Below are positions 22,700 to 34,568 of a DNA stretch of 64,000 bases, piece by piece. The notes beneath the pieces were generated by a model, which worked only from the letters and a program-made list of their open reading frames with translations, made no database searches and had not been told where the DNA came from. This stretch comes from Panagrolaimus kolymaensis (lineage: Eukaryota > Nematoda > Chromadorea > Rhabditida > Panagrolaimidae). Position 1 is the first letter of the stretch; each line of letters opens with the position of its first letter. A program made the position numbers and the translations under genes. Location of the stretch: contig JAJQJQ010000033.1 of the NCBI GenBank assembly GCA_028622995.1, forward strand, positions 2,108,001 to 2,172,000, read 5' to 3'.

Positions 22700-24271
22700 A
22701 TGTCTAAGCTTAATATTGACAAATTAATGTCTGATGCTATGGTTCCAAGTAAGCAAAGCACATTAAGCTTTGTAAAACCTAAGGTAGGATTTTGTTTGTT
22801 AATAAAAACTTTTTTCATCGCTTGAATATTTAAGGTTAAAGAAACCAAAAAGGCTTCTTCTTCTTTTGTTGGTTCAAAGAAGCGTTCTTCAACTGGTGAT
22901 GTTAATGGTCCTTCTCCTAAACGTTCGTTTGCTCTTGCTTCTTCTCCTTTGAATGGTCATGATGGAATGGATGATCAAATCGTTGTAGAGTCTTCTCGTG
23001 ATGTTAATGGTCCTTCTCCTAAACGTTCGTTTGCTCTTGCTTCTTCTCCTTTGAATGGTCATGATGGAATGGATGATCAAATCGTTGTAGAGTCTTCTCG
23101 TGATGTTAATGGTCCTTCTCCTAAACGTTCGTTTGCTCTTGTTTCTTCTCCTTTGAATGGTCATGATGGAATGGATGATCAAATCTTTGTAAAGTCTTCT
23201 CGTGATGTTAATGGTCCTTCTCCTAAACGTTCACCTATTCTTGTTTCTTCTTTGATTGGTGCTCATGTTCATAATGGAATCGTTGTAGAGTCCTCTCGTG
23301 ATAAAGCTAATCAAGGTAAGAGCTTGGAAATAGTGTTTTATGGATAATCAGCTACTTAAATTTTAGACAGTTCCATGGAAAACTTTTCTTTTCATCCAAA
23401 GATTTCAACATTTTATTCTGCAAACAGATTTGGAATAAAGAAAGTGTCCGAATGTGATAGCTCGTCAACAGATAGTTCATCAAGCCTCTCAAACGTGGAT
23501 ATAAAAGGAAATGGTGCTAAAGCTCGTGCAAGGCTTTCAGGAATCGAAGCTCTTCACTATTGTTACATTCTTATTCACAAAGGTATCATTTTTTACGTGG
23601 GAGAAACTGGGTGTCCTCAATCTCGTTTCTACTGTCATTATAATGATACGAAGGTACATAATCAAATGAAAAGTGTACTTATCAAATATGCAAAGATACA
23701 TAATGAAGAGATTCAAATGATAGTGATTTACTCCGGTACGTATCATGGTGCAATCGAATGTGAAGCTGCGATAATACAAAATGAAGGCTCTCTTATCAAT
23801 CGTGGCTTGAACCTGAACTTAATGAATATCATGAAAGGTAAAACTGAAAGCAAAATGAACGAAGAAAAACATCTTGATGACTTGTATGCTATGATATTAG
23901 AGGCTCAACAAAACGGTCAAAGATTTTCTAGTTTCAATATTCAACAAGGTCCTCAACAGATTAATTACAATCAAATCTACCGGGAAAACAACAGAGAACA
24001 TATCAGAGAGTCTAACAAATTATATGGGAAGGATCCAAAAAATTATAGTCAACATCTTGGATATAATAGAGCATGGTATGGCAATCTTGATCCCGTTCAA
24101 AAATCAATAAAATTGGAAAAACAAAAGAAGCATAATGCTAAACGTCCTGAACAGATCCGAGCATATAAAAAAGCATGGATAGAAAAACGTAAAGCCGAGG
24201 ATCCTGATTTCCAATCCAAGGAAAATGCTAGAAAAAGAGCCTGGAGAAAAAAGAAAAAAGAAGGTGTTTAA
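22700..24271 (+). CDS. GIY-YIG nuclease-like protein with N-terminal 34-aa repeats
   Basis: Exons 22700-22783, 22835-23315 and 23367-24271 join to 489 aa. Residues ~40-175 are a disordered Ser-rich region holding a 34-aa repeat (DVNGPSPKRS... to ...VESSR), about 3.3 copies, encoded by near-identical 102-base repeats; each carries an SPKR motif that looks like a nuclear-localisation or CDK site. Residues ~252-340 resemble a GIY-YIG domain: HYCYILIHKG, then FYVGETG, a catalytic-type Arg in CPQSRFYCHYND, a candidate catalytic Glu in AIECEAAI, and Asn in LINRGLN. The C-terminal ~110 residues are very basic (REHIRESNKLYG, RAYKKAWIEKRK, RKRAWRKKKK) and recall the DNA-binding tails of GIY-YIG homing enzymes. 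It is unlike SLX1 or LEM-3/ANKLE1 in layout. The function is unknown; DNA or RNA cleavage in the nucleus is inferred. It sits among partial genes and repeats. Confidence 0.75.
22896..23230 (+). repeat. Coding minisatellite, 102-base unit
   Basis: GTGATGTTAATGGTCC recurs at about 22896, 22998, 23100 and 23202, a period of exactly 102 bases (34 codons) that preserves the frame. The first copies are almost identical and the last is diverged. The complementary strand is also open through the repeat, a by-product of its composition. Confidence 0.95.
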
Positions 24272-24382
24272 CAAGAATGGTAAAAAGAAAATTAATTGTT
24301 TAAATTTGTTATTGTTATTAAAAACTGTTGTTTATATTTTAATAAAAACCAATATATTATTTATTGCCATATTTTAACGATG

Positions 24383-26170
24383 TTATGTTATCTGAAGCAT
24401 CCCTGAAATTCGTCCTGCAAGCATGTCTTGACGCAATCGTTCAACTTTGTTTTCAAATTCAGCGAATTCTAAAATGGAACAAAATTTTAGAAAGATTATT
24501 GCAGCCTAAATTATTTACCTTTAGGACAAAATTCTAAAGTTAAATGAACGTAAGGACCTGGAGCAGAGCGAAGTCCGATAGCAGCTGATTGGTGAATAGC
24601 ATTTCGAAGGTTTGTATCATTAACTTGAAGAAGGATATCACCTTTTCGAACATTTCCTGATAAATCAGCAACACCGCCGGGAAGGATGTGTGAAATGTAA
24701 ATTGGTTCACCATCTTCTCCACCAACGATGTTGAAGCCAAGTCCGGCTTCGCCTTTTCGAAGTGTAACCAATCTTGGTTCATAAAGGTTCAACATAGCAT
24801 TAGGATCCACGATACGTCCTGGAGGAGTTGGTTGAACAAATGATTGATATGATTGATTTGCAATGGAAGAAACAGAGGGCTGATGTGGTGGATTAGGAAG
24901 TTGGTGCAATGAGCCTTAAAAAATAAATTTGTCAAGAAAAGTTTAATCAAATATTATAATTACGAGATCGGAATGGCGCTGGTGAACCATAAACTGAAGG
25001 AGGTTCTTCTCTTCGAAGATGTGAATCAGCAAGATATGATTGTGATAAAGTTCTTTGAACTTTGGGTCGTTTTACAACAACTCTTATAAAACCATTGGAA
25101 GCATTAATTGCATCAACAGCAATTTGATGCTCAATATTTGTACAATCTAAGTCATTGATTTTGAGAATAATATCATTTATTCTAAAAAAAAATTTAAGCT
25201 ACTGTAAGTTCATGAGCTTATTACAGTTTTGATTTCACAAAAAAATAAATAAAGATAAAGCTTACTTGACTCGGCCATCTCTTGCAACTGCCCCATCTTT
25301 AAGAATTTCAGTTACTCGAATTAAATGATCTGGGGGTTTATCTATTCCACCAGTAATGGAAAATCCAAGGCCAACTGAACGAATGTCAAGTAAAACTTCT
25401 TCAATTTCCCATTCTTTTCCAGTTTCATCGACGAATCGATTATGATCGATTGCTGAATAAGGTCTATTAATTTCAGTTGTTGGAGGCAAAGTTGTTGTGT
25501 AAATTGTTCGAGTTGCTGGCGCAGTGGTGGCTGCAGGGAAATACGAACGAAGATAAGCTCCACTAAAAGGTGGATTGGATTCCCATCGAGCAGCAAATTC
25601 ACGTGAGGCTGCACTTTTTTGATTAAATGAAATTCGTTCATTCATCAAAGTATTATCATAAAAATCTTGGATATCACAAAGGGCATGAAATAAATTGGTT
25701 TTGAAAACTCCAATAACTTTTTCAATCGCATATTTTAGTTCGATATCTGATGGTCGACTAAGAGTTGAATGATAATCTTCAAGTTGTTCAAGAGCACGAT
25801 GGATGTCTAAAAGAAAATTTAAAATTCTAACAAAATTAATAACAAAAAATTTATTCTCAAAAGCAAATTCATGGTCCAAAAAATGTGTAAAGTAAAACAT
25901 CATCTATCGAAGTGAAAGCGATTTTTTTCTTTTTTTAAATAAAAACCTCCTCAATATTTTAATTCTTATTTAAAACAAACTCATTTTAGTGACACATAAA
26001 CTTCTCTAAATATGAAACCACCTATTAAAGTTTTAAGTTGGTTATAGGTTTGTTTTATTTTTAGAAGCACCCGTTAGATATTTTTTTGTCGCTTTTCCTT
26101 TTTACTATTTTTTAAATTTATTCTCGAACTTTAATTTTAATAAGTATTTAAATTTCTTACCTCGAGGCAT
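24383..26170 (-). CDS. Reduced discs-large paralogue (L27, PDZ1-like, PDZ3-like)
   Basis: Exons 26170-26161, 25806-25266, 25181-24964, 24914-24519 and 24468-24383 join exactly in frame to 416 aa. The order is an L27 ([17 protein letters not shown]... [15 protein letters not shown]), a PDZ most like PDZ1 of the window's discs-large ([26 protein letters not shown]), a Pro-rich linker, and a PDZ most like its PDZ3 ([30 protein letters not shown]). There is no PDZ2, SH3, hook or GuK: the protein stops 25 residues after PDZ3, where the full-length gene enters its SH3. Splice sites and reading frame are intact, so it looks expressed rather than dead. It could heteromerise through L27 and compete for PDZ ligands (inference). 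Confidence 0.88.
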
Positions 26171-28353
26171 GGCTTCAAAGCCTTTGAATCAATTATAACC
26201 CAAATAAACAGCTGTGAGAAAAAGAAGCAATTGATTTAACCTGCAAAATAATAAAAAAACAAACAATCGATTGAGTAAATAAATGTCAAAAATAAATAAA
26301 TAAAAGTAAATGTGAACCAATTTTCCTCGAGTTTAAAAACAATAAAACATTGCGCAAAAAAAACACGTTTAAAGAGTTTTTATTAGAAGATGTACATGAA
26401 TGCAAAAAAAAAAAATAAAATAACGCAAAGCACAATACATTACGATCATCGAAGGCAAAAATTTTCTTTTCTTTTTTCTTTCTTTTTTGTTGCTGCTATT
26501 TCAGTTAGTCGTCCTCAAAGCAGTGAAGCGGAAAGGAAAAAAAGGTTGACTGGTCGAACACCTCTCTTTCATTTTTGCCTTAGCAACGAGCCAGCCGATG
26601 TTTTGAATGGACGTTGTCGACGATGCATTTGACTCAGGTCTTTTTGCGCGCATTACGCGTACCAAACACGTTGTTTTTGCTTGCTTGATGGCTGGCTTGT
26701 GTGCGTGTCGCAGTTGTATTTACTTTTATATTTTTAGACAACAACCGAAGCGTCCTTTTACGTTTTTTCTCTTCATCTCGTGGTCAGTAGCGGTCATTTT
26801 TCCATTTTCGCCAGCCATAGTAGTGAATAAGCAACAAAGCGAGTGCATAACCAACGTTGTTCACCTGCAATAGTTTACCGCAAAGAAAGCTTTGAAAGTG
26901 TAGGAGAAATAAAAAAGAATGAAATTCAAAGAAAAAAAAGTAGCTGAAATTAAATGGTGGTGACGGATGAGGAAAGAGAAGGAATTCAAAATGTGAGAAG
27001 TCAATAAGAGGAATTTATACTTGCTTGATTGATAAGTGGGTGGATGCATGAGAAAAAATAATAAGGTTGTTTGCAATTCAAAGTTTTTTTAGTAGTGAGA
27101 AGAATGTATAATAAGCAGCTTACTAAAAATGTAAACTAAATTAGACATGGAACTAAAAGATCCATGGTGACTTTTCACTTTCAAAAGCAAAAATTCTAGA
27201 AAAGCAAATAGAAAAAAAGCATTACGGCAACTTGCTTTAAAAAAAATCTTAAACCAAAAAATGTATTTCCACATCAAAAAAAAAAGCGTTACTACCTTTC
27301 ATTCCTTAAAAGAAATTATGGATAAATTTTTATTTTAGAAAAATTATGGCATTCTTTAAAAGTTTCGAACACAAATTTATGCTTGAATGCAAAAACAACA
27401 TTGAAAAAATCTGCTTCCACCTGAATTTTTCTAGTCAACAAACAACATAAAACAAAAATTCTTTAAAATCAGGTTTTAAAACTAGAAAGATGCATAAAAA
27501 AAGTAAAATCAAGGACGATCTGTGTTTTTTTTCTTGCCTTTGCTTCTGCGAAGGATGATGATGGCAAAAGAAAAATGGAAGAAGATGCCATTTCAAGAAT
27601 AGAAGGGGAGATCAATAACACTACTACGACGAGGTCGATGTATTTCATTTTTCGCGCAAAAAAGGAAAGGTCAAGGATGCCATCACTTTCACTGCTACCG
27701 CTGAAGAAAAAAATCATAACTAAATGATTTCCTTTAAAACGTTTTATGACTCGGGTCTTTTTTTACGATAACAAAAAAAATGATTAGAAGAAATAGTTTC
27801 TGTTTTTAGCCATTCCAAAAAAAGAGAAAGACAATAATATTTTCGGAAAAAAGTCACTTTTGCTTCGCGCAAATTTTTGGAGTCACGCAGAGACAACAAA
27901 AGTTGAAGAAGAATGTCGTCGTTTTCATCTTCTTTGAAATGAATGAATAAGTTTTCAACAACTTTGGATGATGATGATGCGTCAATGCTGAAGAGGAGAT
28001 TTTTCAGCCGAGCCAAAGAAAAGGAGGCTGAACACTTTTCGATGAACAAGAATCTTCTTCTATTTTTTTTTCTTTCAATGATAATTGGATTTTTTGGAAT
28101 CAAAATTGAGAGCAGTCAATATTCATTTTAAAAATATTATAATTTATGATATTCTTTAAAAAGGAATTAGTTTTAGAAAGAAAAATAATTATGTAAAGTT
28201 TGTTTAAAACGTGAAGATAGATTAGTTTTGAAGAATCTATTTGTTTCAGAATGTGAAGTCTTGCCTTCCAAAAAATTGTCGAGATTGTATTTAAAAAATA
28301 AAAGTTTATTTATCGTTAATATTTACAACAACAAAAATTAAATAATATTTAAT
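26171..28353. other. Intergenic region, no gene seen
   Basis: About 2.2 kb between the reduced discs-large paralogue and the lipase. Open frames (for example 26390-26873 and 27469-28131) are Phe/Lys/Ser-rich with no domain, and several overlap on opposite strands. No RNA gene or transposon ends were recognised. Confidence 0.45.
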
Positions 28354-29425
28354 TCAATGACGGAAAAGGTTCAAAATAAATAAAAAGGTTAAAGCAATAA
28401 TGGAAAAGCCCAAGGAAGCAGCCGAGTTACATCCAGCTGGGCCATATACGTCGAGTCTGTGATCAAAATAATGCAAATGCATATCAAAACCACGATCGGA
28501 TGCAATATTATACCCAAATTCGACTACTGAAATGCCATTGCTGCAATCTCCATCTTCACCTTCAACGTCTGAACAAATTTTAAATATGCCGTTATCCATC
28601 GTTTCATCTTTATTATTATACCAAATTTCTTGAGCTTGGTGGTAAGGTTTTCCTGCCTTTTTTTGACAAGTATCGGATAAAATTCCACCACAGAACGGTA
28701 AATGAGGAACAAGATCTGAAAACACAAAATAAAACTCATTTTAATTTTTGAGGTCTTTTACCGCTATTATGAATAACACGGTATTTCTCTTTAATGTAGG
28801 TTCCAAAACTTTCTGCAAGAACATAATCTCCAACACGAGGTTCACCAAAAGTATAAAGAACTGTATGTTCATTATCCACATATCCTTTATAAACAGCTTT
28901 CAAAGCTGTTAAAGCAGCAATAGCGCCTCCTAAACTATGACCAGTGAAGTAAAATTGGTATCCTTTATATTTGATGAGTGTTGATTCAACATGATTTGAC
29001 CATGTGCTTTCAGAAGCATTCGAAAAATATCTGTTAACTTTGCCTAGATTTGGTTCTACAGGCCAGGGGATATAATCCTCGAGAGATTCATCACTTTCAT
29101 GTTTCATTTGATCTTTTCCAACGGTTCCACGGAATGCAATAACCACTTTTTTAAGAGGCTCAGATACGGTAATAAGAAGTTGGCATTCATCAGTAAGCTG
29201 ACTAGCGCATGGTTTTATACTATATTGAACTAAATTACTCCACTTTCCCTCAGACCAACTTTTGTTAAAGCATTGATTAGCCAAATTCACTCCATTATCA
29301 GTTAGAGGAGCAATAAAAGAAGCCGCAGCAAAATTTACTAATTTCTTTGCCAAATCTTCATCATATACAGCAAAACATGAATTGAAACAAAGGCAAAAAG
29401 CCAAAATATAACACAAAACTTTCAT
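28354..29425 (-). CDS. Secreted class 3 lipase, probably GPI-anchored
   Basis: Exons 29425-28762 and 28715-28354 join to 341 aa. A signal peptide of about 19 residues (MKVLCYILAFCLCFNSCFA) is followed by an alpha/beta-hydrolase of the Lipase_3 family. The nucleophile elbow is FTGHSLGG; a candidate acid Asp lies in NSGDLVPHLP, created across the splice junction, and a candidate His in MHLHYFDH. Conserved FRGTV and FGEPRVGD segments are present. Paired cysteines suit an extracellular enzyme. The C-terminus, GCNSAAS followed by a 17-residue hydrophobic run and a short basic end, looks like a GPI-attachment signal, so the enzyme may sit on the outer cell surface; most nematode relatives are simply secreted. 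It hydrolyses acylglycerols or related esters (family knowledge). It is divergent from Sec15. Confidence 0.88.
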
Positions 29426-30305
29426 TTTTGGAGGTGAAGTAAACGAACGAAAAAGAAAAGTATGATTTTTTAGGAGACTTAAAGACAGCTTATATATAAA
29501 GATAAAACTGAACTATTCCCTCCGCCGCTATAATAATGATTCATTGCCTTGCTGATAATCGGTAAGAGTGTCTTTGATAAGTATATGGACAAACAATAGA
29601 CTTTTCTGGATGGAGCAAAGATGGAACAAAGGTGAGGCTAGAACATGACGTGAACTTCAATAAACTATGACTATTCTTAAAAGAAAGTGTATTTTCTTTA
29701 AAAATGCTCTTTGTTTTGATTGATAATAATAACCCTAAAAAACGGCATAAAACTCGTCATTTCATCATTTTTTATCATTTAAATTTATAATCGCTTAAAG
29801 AATTTGATTATGTTGAAATTGAATATTGTATGTGCTAAGGTTTAGAAAAGTATTTGTAAAGCCGAGAGTTGGGCTCATATATACGATAAAAGATTTAACG
29901 TCATAAGCTAAAGTGAATGACAATTAAGATGTAAAAAACTTAATGGCTATTTTTTAAAATCCATTGTTTCCAATTATTCCATTATTACATTTAATTAAAA
30001 TACCAAGGATTAAAAAATTTGATGAATTTGTCCTTCATAAATTTAAAATGGTTATAAAATTTTTGAATTCTATAAATTATTCAACATTTTGGCAAAAAGG
30101 GTTACTCGATTGCTTGCATGGTTTTTAATTTTGTGGTGGACAAACATAAATAACATCGTTGGCTCAATTTCAATCAAAAAAATTTGATCATTTTTGTGTT
30201 TTTCATCTTTTAATCCTTTTCAATACTGTACGAATTTTATTTCCTTGTCATTAATTGTTTTTTTGGATATTGTTTCTGCACTGATAAGTGAACAAGCAAG
30301 CAATC
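29426..30305. promoter_or_regulatory. Divergent promoter region between lipase and Sec15
   Basis: About 880 bases between two divergently transcribed genes, AT-rich and without credible open frames. It must contain the promoters of both; no individual element can be assigned. Confidence 0.4.
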
Positions 30306-33058
30306 ATGGCGTCGTTATCAACCACAAGTACAAAAGATACAACGGGAGGCAGCAGTGAAACGGCATCCACGTCTGCTTGTAAGTTTCTCGTTTTTTATGC
30401 TAAAGGAAAGCATGAAGCTTACCAAAAAAGTGATTTAGATGTTGATATGAGCGCAGAACAAGAATTTTTCTTATATGAATTAGAAACAACAGATTCAAGC
30501 AGCATTGGATTAGTTTTGCGTGCAATATATGATAGTGGAGATGTCCATAAATTTTCTCGAGCCCTTGAACAACGTATTGCTCATTATGATAAAAATATCC
30601 TTAAAGTATGTACCTTCCATTACAATGGGTTTATAGAGTCGATGAATAATTTAAATAATTTACAAGGAAAATGTGCAGAAATTAAAGTGAGTCATCATCA
30701 AAGAAAGAATACATTTGTAATCGAAAGATTTTTTACAGGAAATCTCAGTTGGAATTGATCATAATATTCAACAAAAAAGCAAAGAACTTGTTAAAAAAGG
30801 ATCTGAAATAGTTAGATATCGTAAACTTCAAAGAAATGCCAACACAGCAATCGAACAAATTACAATGTGTTTACCAGCGTTAGAAAATTTTGCAAAGTTG
30901 CAAGATCTAATGAAACAAAAGAAATATTATCAAGCTTTAAAAGTTTTGGAAGATTTAGAGCACACTTATGGACCAGAAATACATAAATATAAATTTACCC
31001 AAACATTAGCAACTAAAATGGGTCCCATTCGAGAACAAATCAAGAAAAGTTCATATGATGAACTTCGATGCTTTTTGGAGGATGTTGCAAAAATTTGGAA
31101 GCGAATCGGCGAAGATGCAACTAAAGCTGTATGTTTTTTTATTATTGAAAACATATGCAAATAAAAAAGGCATTTTAGACTGCAATTCAAACAGGATTCC
31201 AAAAATCCACAGGAAAGAAAGATTCGGATTTGGAATCACGTAAATCCTTTGTTAAAGAAGATAACATTCTATTGTCTAAAGATGGAACAATCGTCCAAAA
31301 AACTCCTCGAACTTCAGATGTGGAAAAGAAAAAAGTTGCAGATCAATATGAAACCAATTTATCTGCAACTGATAACATTGATTTTGCTCCCATTCATCGA
31401 TGTTGCCAAATTTTTAATGTTTTGGTAAAAACTTTTAACATTAACATTTATTCCTTACCTTCTTTTTTTAGGGTGATAAAGAAGGATTTGAAAATTATTA
31501 TCGCGATGAACGGAAAAAGCAAGCTGAAACTGTAATCACTCCACCCACAAAGCTTCAAGAACCCATTAAATCTTCGGTAAATTATTTGGATAAAATTGTT
31601 GGATTTTTTGTTGTTGAAGATCATATAATGAATTCCCAACCTGGGCTTGTAACCAAAGCTTATAAAGACCAATTATGGGAATTAGCGATTCAGAAAATTA
31701 CTGAAACCATGAACACTCATTTTGGTAATTGTTTGGAAGTTGAAGTTATGATTAAAATGAAAAAAGTCATTCTTCTATTTGCTTTAACAATGAAATCTTA
31801 TGGTTACAGTATTCATCTATTATATTCATTGCTTCAAAATTTTAGGTAAATATTTTTTAGATTATGAATCATAAAGCTGATAGTGGATTTCAGAGATCAA
31901 TATAATGAAATTTTAATGAAAGAATATTGTGCTCAATTTGATAAAGCTCTTCGAGATGATAATTATACACCAATTACGGTTAAAAATGAAGATGAATATA
32001 AATCAATTCTGGTTGAATATCCACATTATAAGCGACTTCTTGAGAAAGAAGAATATCCTCGAAAATTTCCATTTTCTCGCTTTGTTCCAACTGTTTTCAA
32101 TCAAGCAAAAAGTTATTTACGCGGTTGCCTTCGTTTTATGGAAAACCTTCAACTTTCTCAATCGGAAGTTGATGATACAGTTCGAAAATATGCAAATGTA
32201 TTGCTTGCGAGATGGTCGGGTTCATTGAAACATTTTGTAAGCGACAAAAAACTATCCTTAATTCAATTGGTTCAAATTACCATTAATATGGGATATCTTG
32301 AAAGATCATGTGAATTTCTTGAAAGATATATTACTGAATTAACAAATCGAGGTGAAGGAAGTCATTTAGTTACTTTGAATGATCAAGTGTTCCGCGATGC
32401 CCGTTCAGAAGTTGAACAACTCATTGATGAAAAACTTCATGAAAAAGTTGGAGAATTTTTAGAACTATCCAATTATGATTGGGAACTTCCACAATCCAGT
32501 GGAGTTGCAAGTGATTATATCGCGGATTTAATTAAATTTTTGAATACTACATTCACTGCATTCACTCAACTTCCACCCGTTTTGGCTCGACATGTTTGCA
32601 TGCAAACTTGCAAATATCTCGCTGATCAACTTCATTCAGCTCTTCTTTCACCCGAAGTTAAAGCGGTTTCTATGGGAGCTCTCGATCAATTTTCTCTTGA
32701 TGTAATGCAATGTGAAATGTTCACAGCTCAATGCCCCGTAGCAGGTTTCGATGAAGCTACACTTTCAATTACTTTTGCCCATCTTCGTCAACTTCTTGAT
32801 CTCGTTATGCATGCAGATTGGTCGGTTTTTTTTGCAGAACAGAAAAAATCTAATGGGAAGTATGCGAGAGTTAAACCAGCGGATGCTGCAATTCTTCTTG
32901 AAAAGTTTGTTTTTTTAAACAAATTTAAATATTAATAAAATTATCAAATTTTTAGGATGATTGAATTGGAAAAGAAAAATTCAAGCTTCTTTTCACGAAA
33001 GGATGATAAAAAGAAATTATATGATACCATTTTGCGACAACTTCGGGCTTGTAACTGA
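30306..33058 (+). CDS. sec-15: Exocyst subunit Sec15 (EXOC6)
   Basis: Exons 30306-30686, 30739-31128, 31179-31424, 31472-31845, 31894-32904 and 32956-33058 join to 834 aa, the usual Sec15 length. Diagnostic segments include YQALKVLEDLEHTY, YLDKIVGFFVVEDHIM, RDQYNEILMKEY, YDWELPQSSGVASDYIADLI, SMGALDQFSLDVMQCEMF and the C-terminal FSRKDDKKKLYDTILRQLRAC. Sec15 is one of eight exocyst subunits; it binds Rab11/Rab8-type GTPases on secretory vesicles and tethers them to the plasma membrane. The N-terminal ~25 residues are Ser/Thr-rich and not conserved. The start at 30306 is the first ATG; a frame upstream opens only with GTG. Confidence 0.95.
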
Positions 33059-33261
33059 TTATCTGCTTGTTTCTTCTTTTTTTTACATTTTATGCTTGAA
33101 TATCGTAGCAGCGGGACAGGAATATTTTTCATTTTTGCTTTTTTTGCTTTGCTTCGAATTGTGCTGGATTTTAAAGGGCTTTAATTTATAAAAAATATAT
33201 ATTAAAAATTATTTTTATAATTGAAATATGCAAAATAATAAAACGGAAAAAGCGATTAAAG

Positions 33262-34568
33262 CTATTTGGACTTTTTAATTTTTCCTTCATCTTCACCAAT
33301 GGCAAAAAAGATATAAATTCGATAAATGATTGCGATGACGGTCCATGTTGAGAAAAGGGAGATTCCAACCCAATGTGCACCACTCCAATCTCTTTCATAT
33401 GCATATTGGCTCCAAATTTGAGCAAATAAAATGCAAATGCATGCAACAGCTCGACACTCAGCAGCAACGGATCGATCTTTTTGATATTTCCAATGTAATG
33501 CATGGGCGGATACAATATTCCCAGCAACAAAAAGAATACCCATTACTCGAGCACATAAATCATGGGAGGTATCAAGATTGACTTTAACTTGACGATGAAG
33601 TAACCATTCTGGGCATACAAGCCATGCCATTCCAATAACAATGGATGCGAGAGAATCAAGCTGATAAAGGCCATTACCACCAACATGGCTGGCATACATG
33701 GTTCCGCCAATAGGCCAACGAGAACGTATGATAAGAAAGACATAAATCGCAATGATGACAAAGCAAGTATAAATTATTACAGTCAAATACTAAAAATGAA
33801 TTATTACGACTTTAAAACAATTCCATTTAAAAAAAAGTAAAGTCTTACGATTGGATTAATCAAATCAGGATTGGTTGAACGAGTATTAAATGCTAATAAT
33901 AACGCAAATATCATTGTAGTTATTTTTAAAACATAACATGTTGTTTGAGTTTCAGGTGCTCGATTTTTAAAAGTCCATAAGAAAAACGCTGAAGAAATAA
34001 TCTGTCCTCCAACACATCTCACAAGATGCCAATGAACTCCATCAGTGGTTTTATTCTAAAAAATTTAGTTCAACTTTTATTAGCACACGATTTTAAACGA
34101 CAAAAGCAGCAAAAATAATTTTTTCTTTATTAAAAACTCTGTTGCTGCTTGGAGTTGATGTGGAATTTAAAAGTTAAAAAATATATTATTTATTGCCTGA
34201 ACTTTATTTAATCTAAGAATACTTTTTGGAAAGATTTTGTAGTTAAAATAAAATAATAATTTAGCTGCTTAAATCTATAGAATATTTTAGAAGATGTGGT
34301 CTTTAATACAAATAAAAACTATTGACTTGTAAAACTACAGTATGATAAAACTGCAATTTAAGCTGTAATAAGCTAATAACTTTTTTCTTACACACTTCAT
34401 CATTTCCGAATATTTCACAATTTATTTATTTATGAAATATGTAAAGTAAAATAATAAACTTACAAAAACAAAATCCGCAATTTTATCTGGTGCAAAAAAT
34501 AGAGTTGTTCCAATAATGGCAGAAAAAATCGCATCGATTGTTAAAACATTTTTCGGAGACAAAACCAT
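33262..34568 (-). CDS. Multi-pass membrane protein with internal duplication
   Basis: Exons 34568-34464, 34055-33849 and 33789-33262 give 279 aa. About eight hydrophobic segments are visible. The protein contains two related halves: in each, a LTIDAIFSAIIG / LDSLASIVIG helix leads to a Pro and a short polar loop, then HWHLVRCVGG / SHDLCARVMG, a second helix, and a Lys-x-Arg-type end (WTFKNR / WKYQKDR). The C-terminus is charged and ends KIKKSK, which could act as a dilysine-like ER retrieval signal (inference). I recognise no named family, so the function is unknown. It is convergent with Sec15, with about 200 bases between stops. Confidence 0.8.

Noticed and set aside
22889..23182. Minus-strand repetitive frame opposite the 102-base repeats
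   Set aside because: It is the antisense shadow of the coding minisatellite; the plus-strand frame has flanking exons with correct splice phases.
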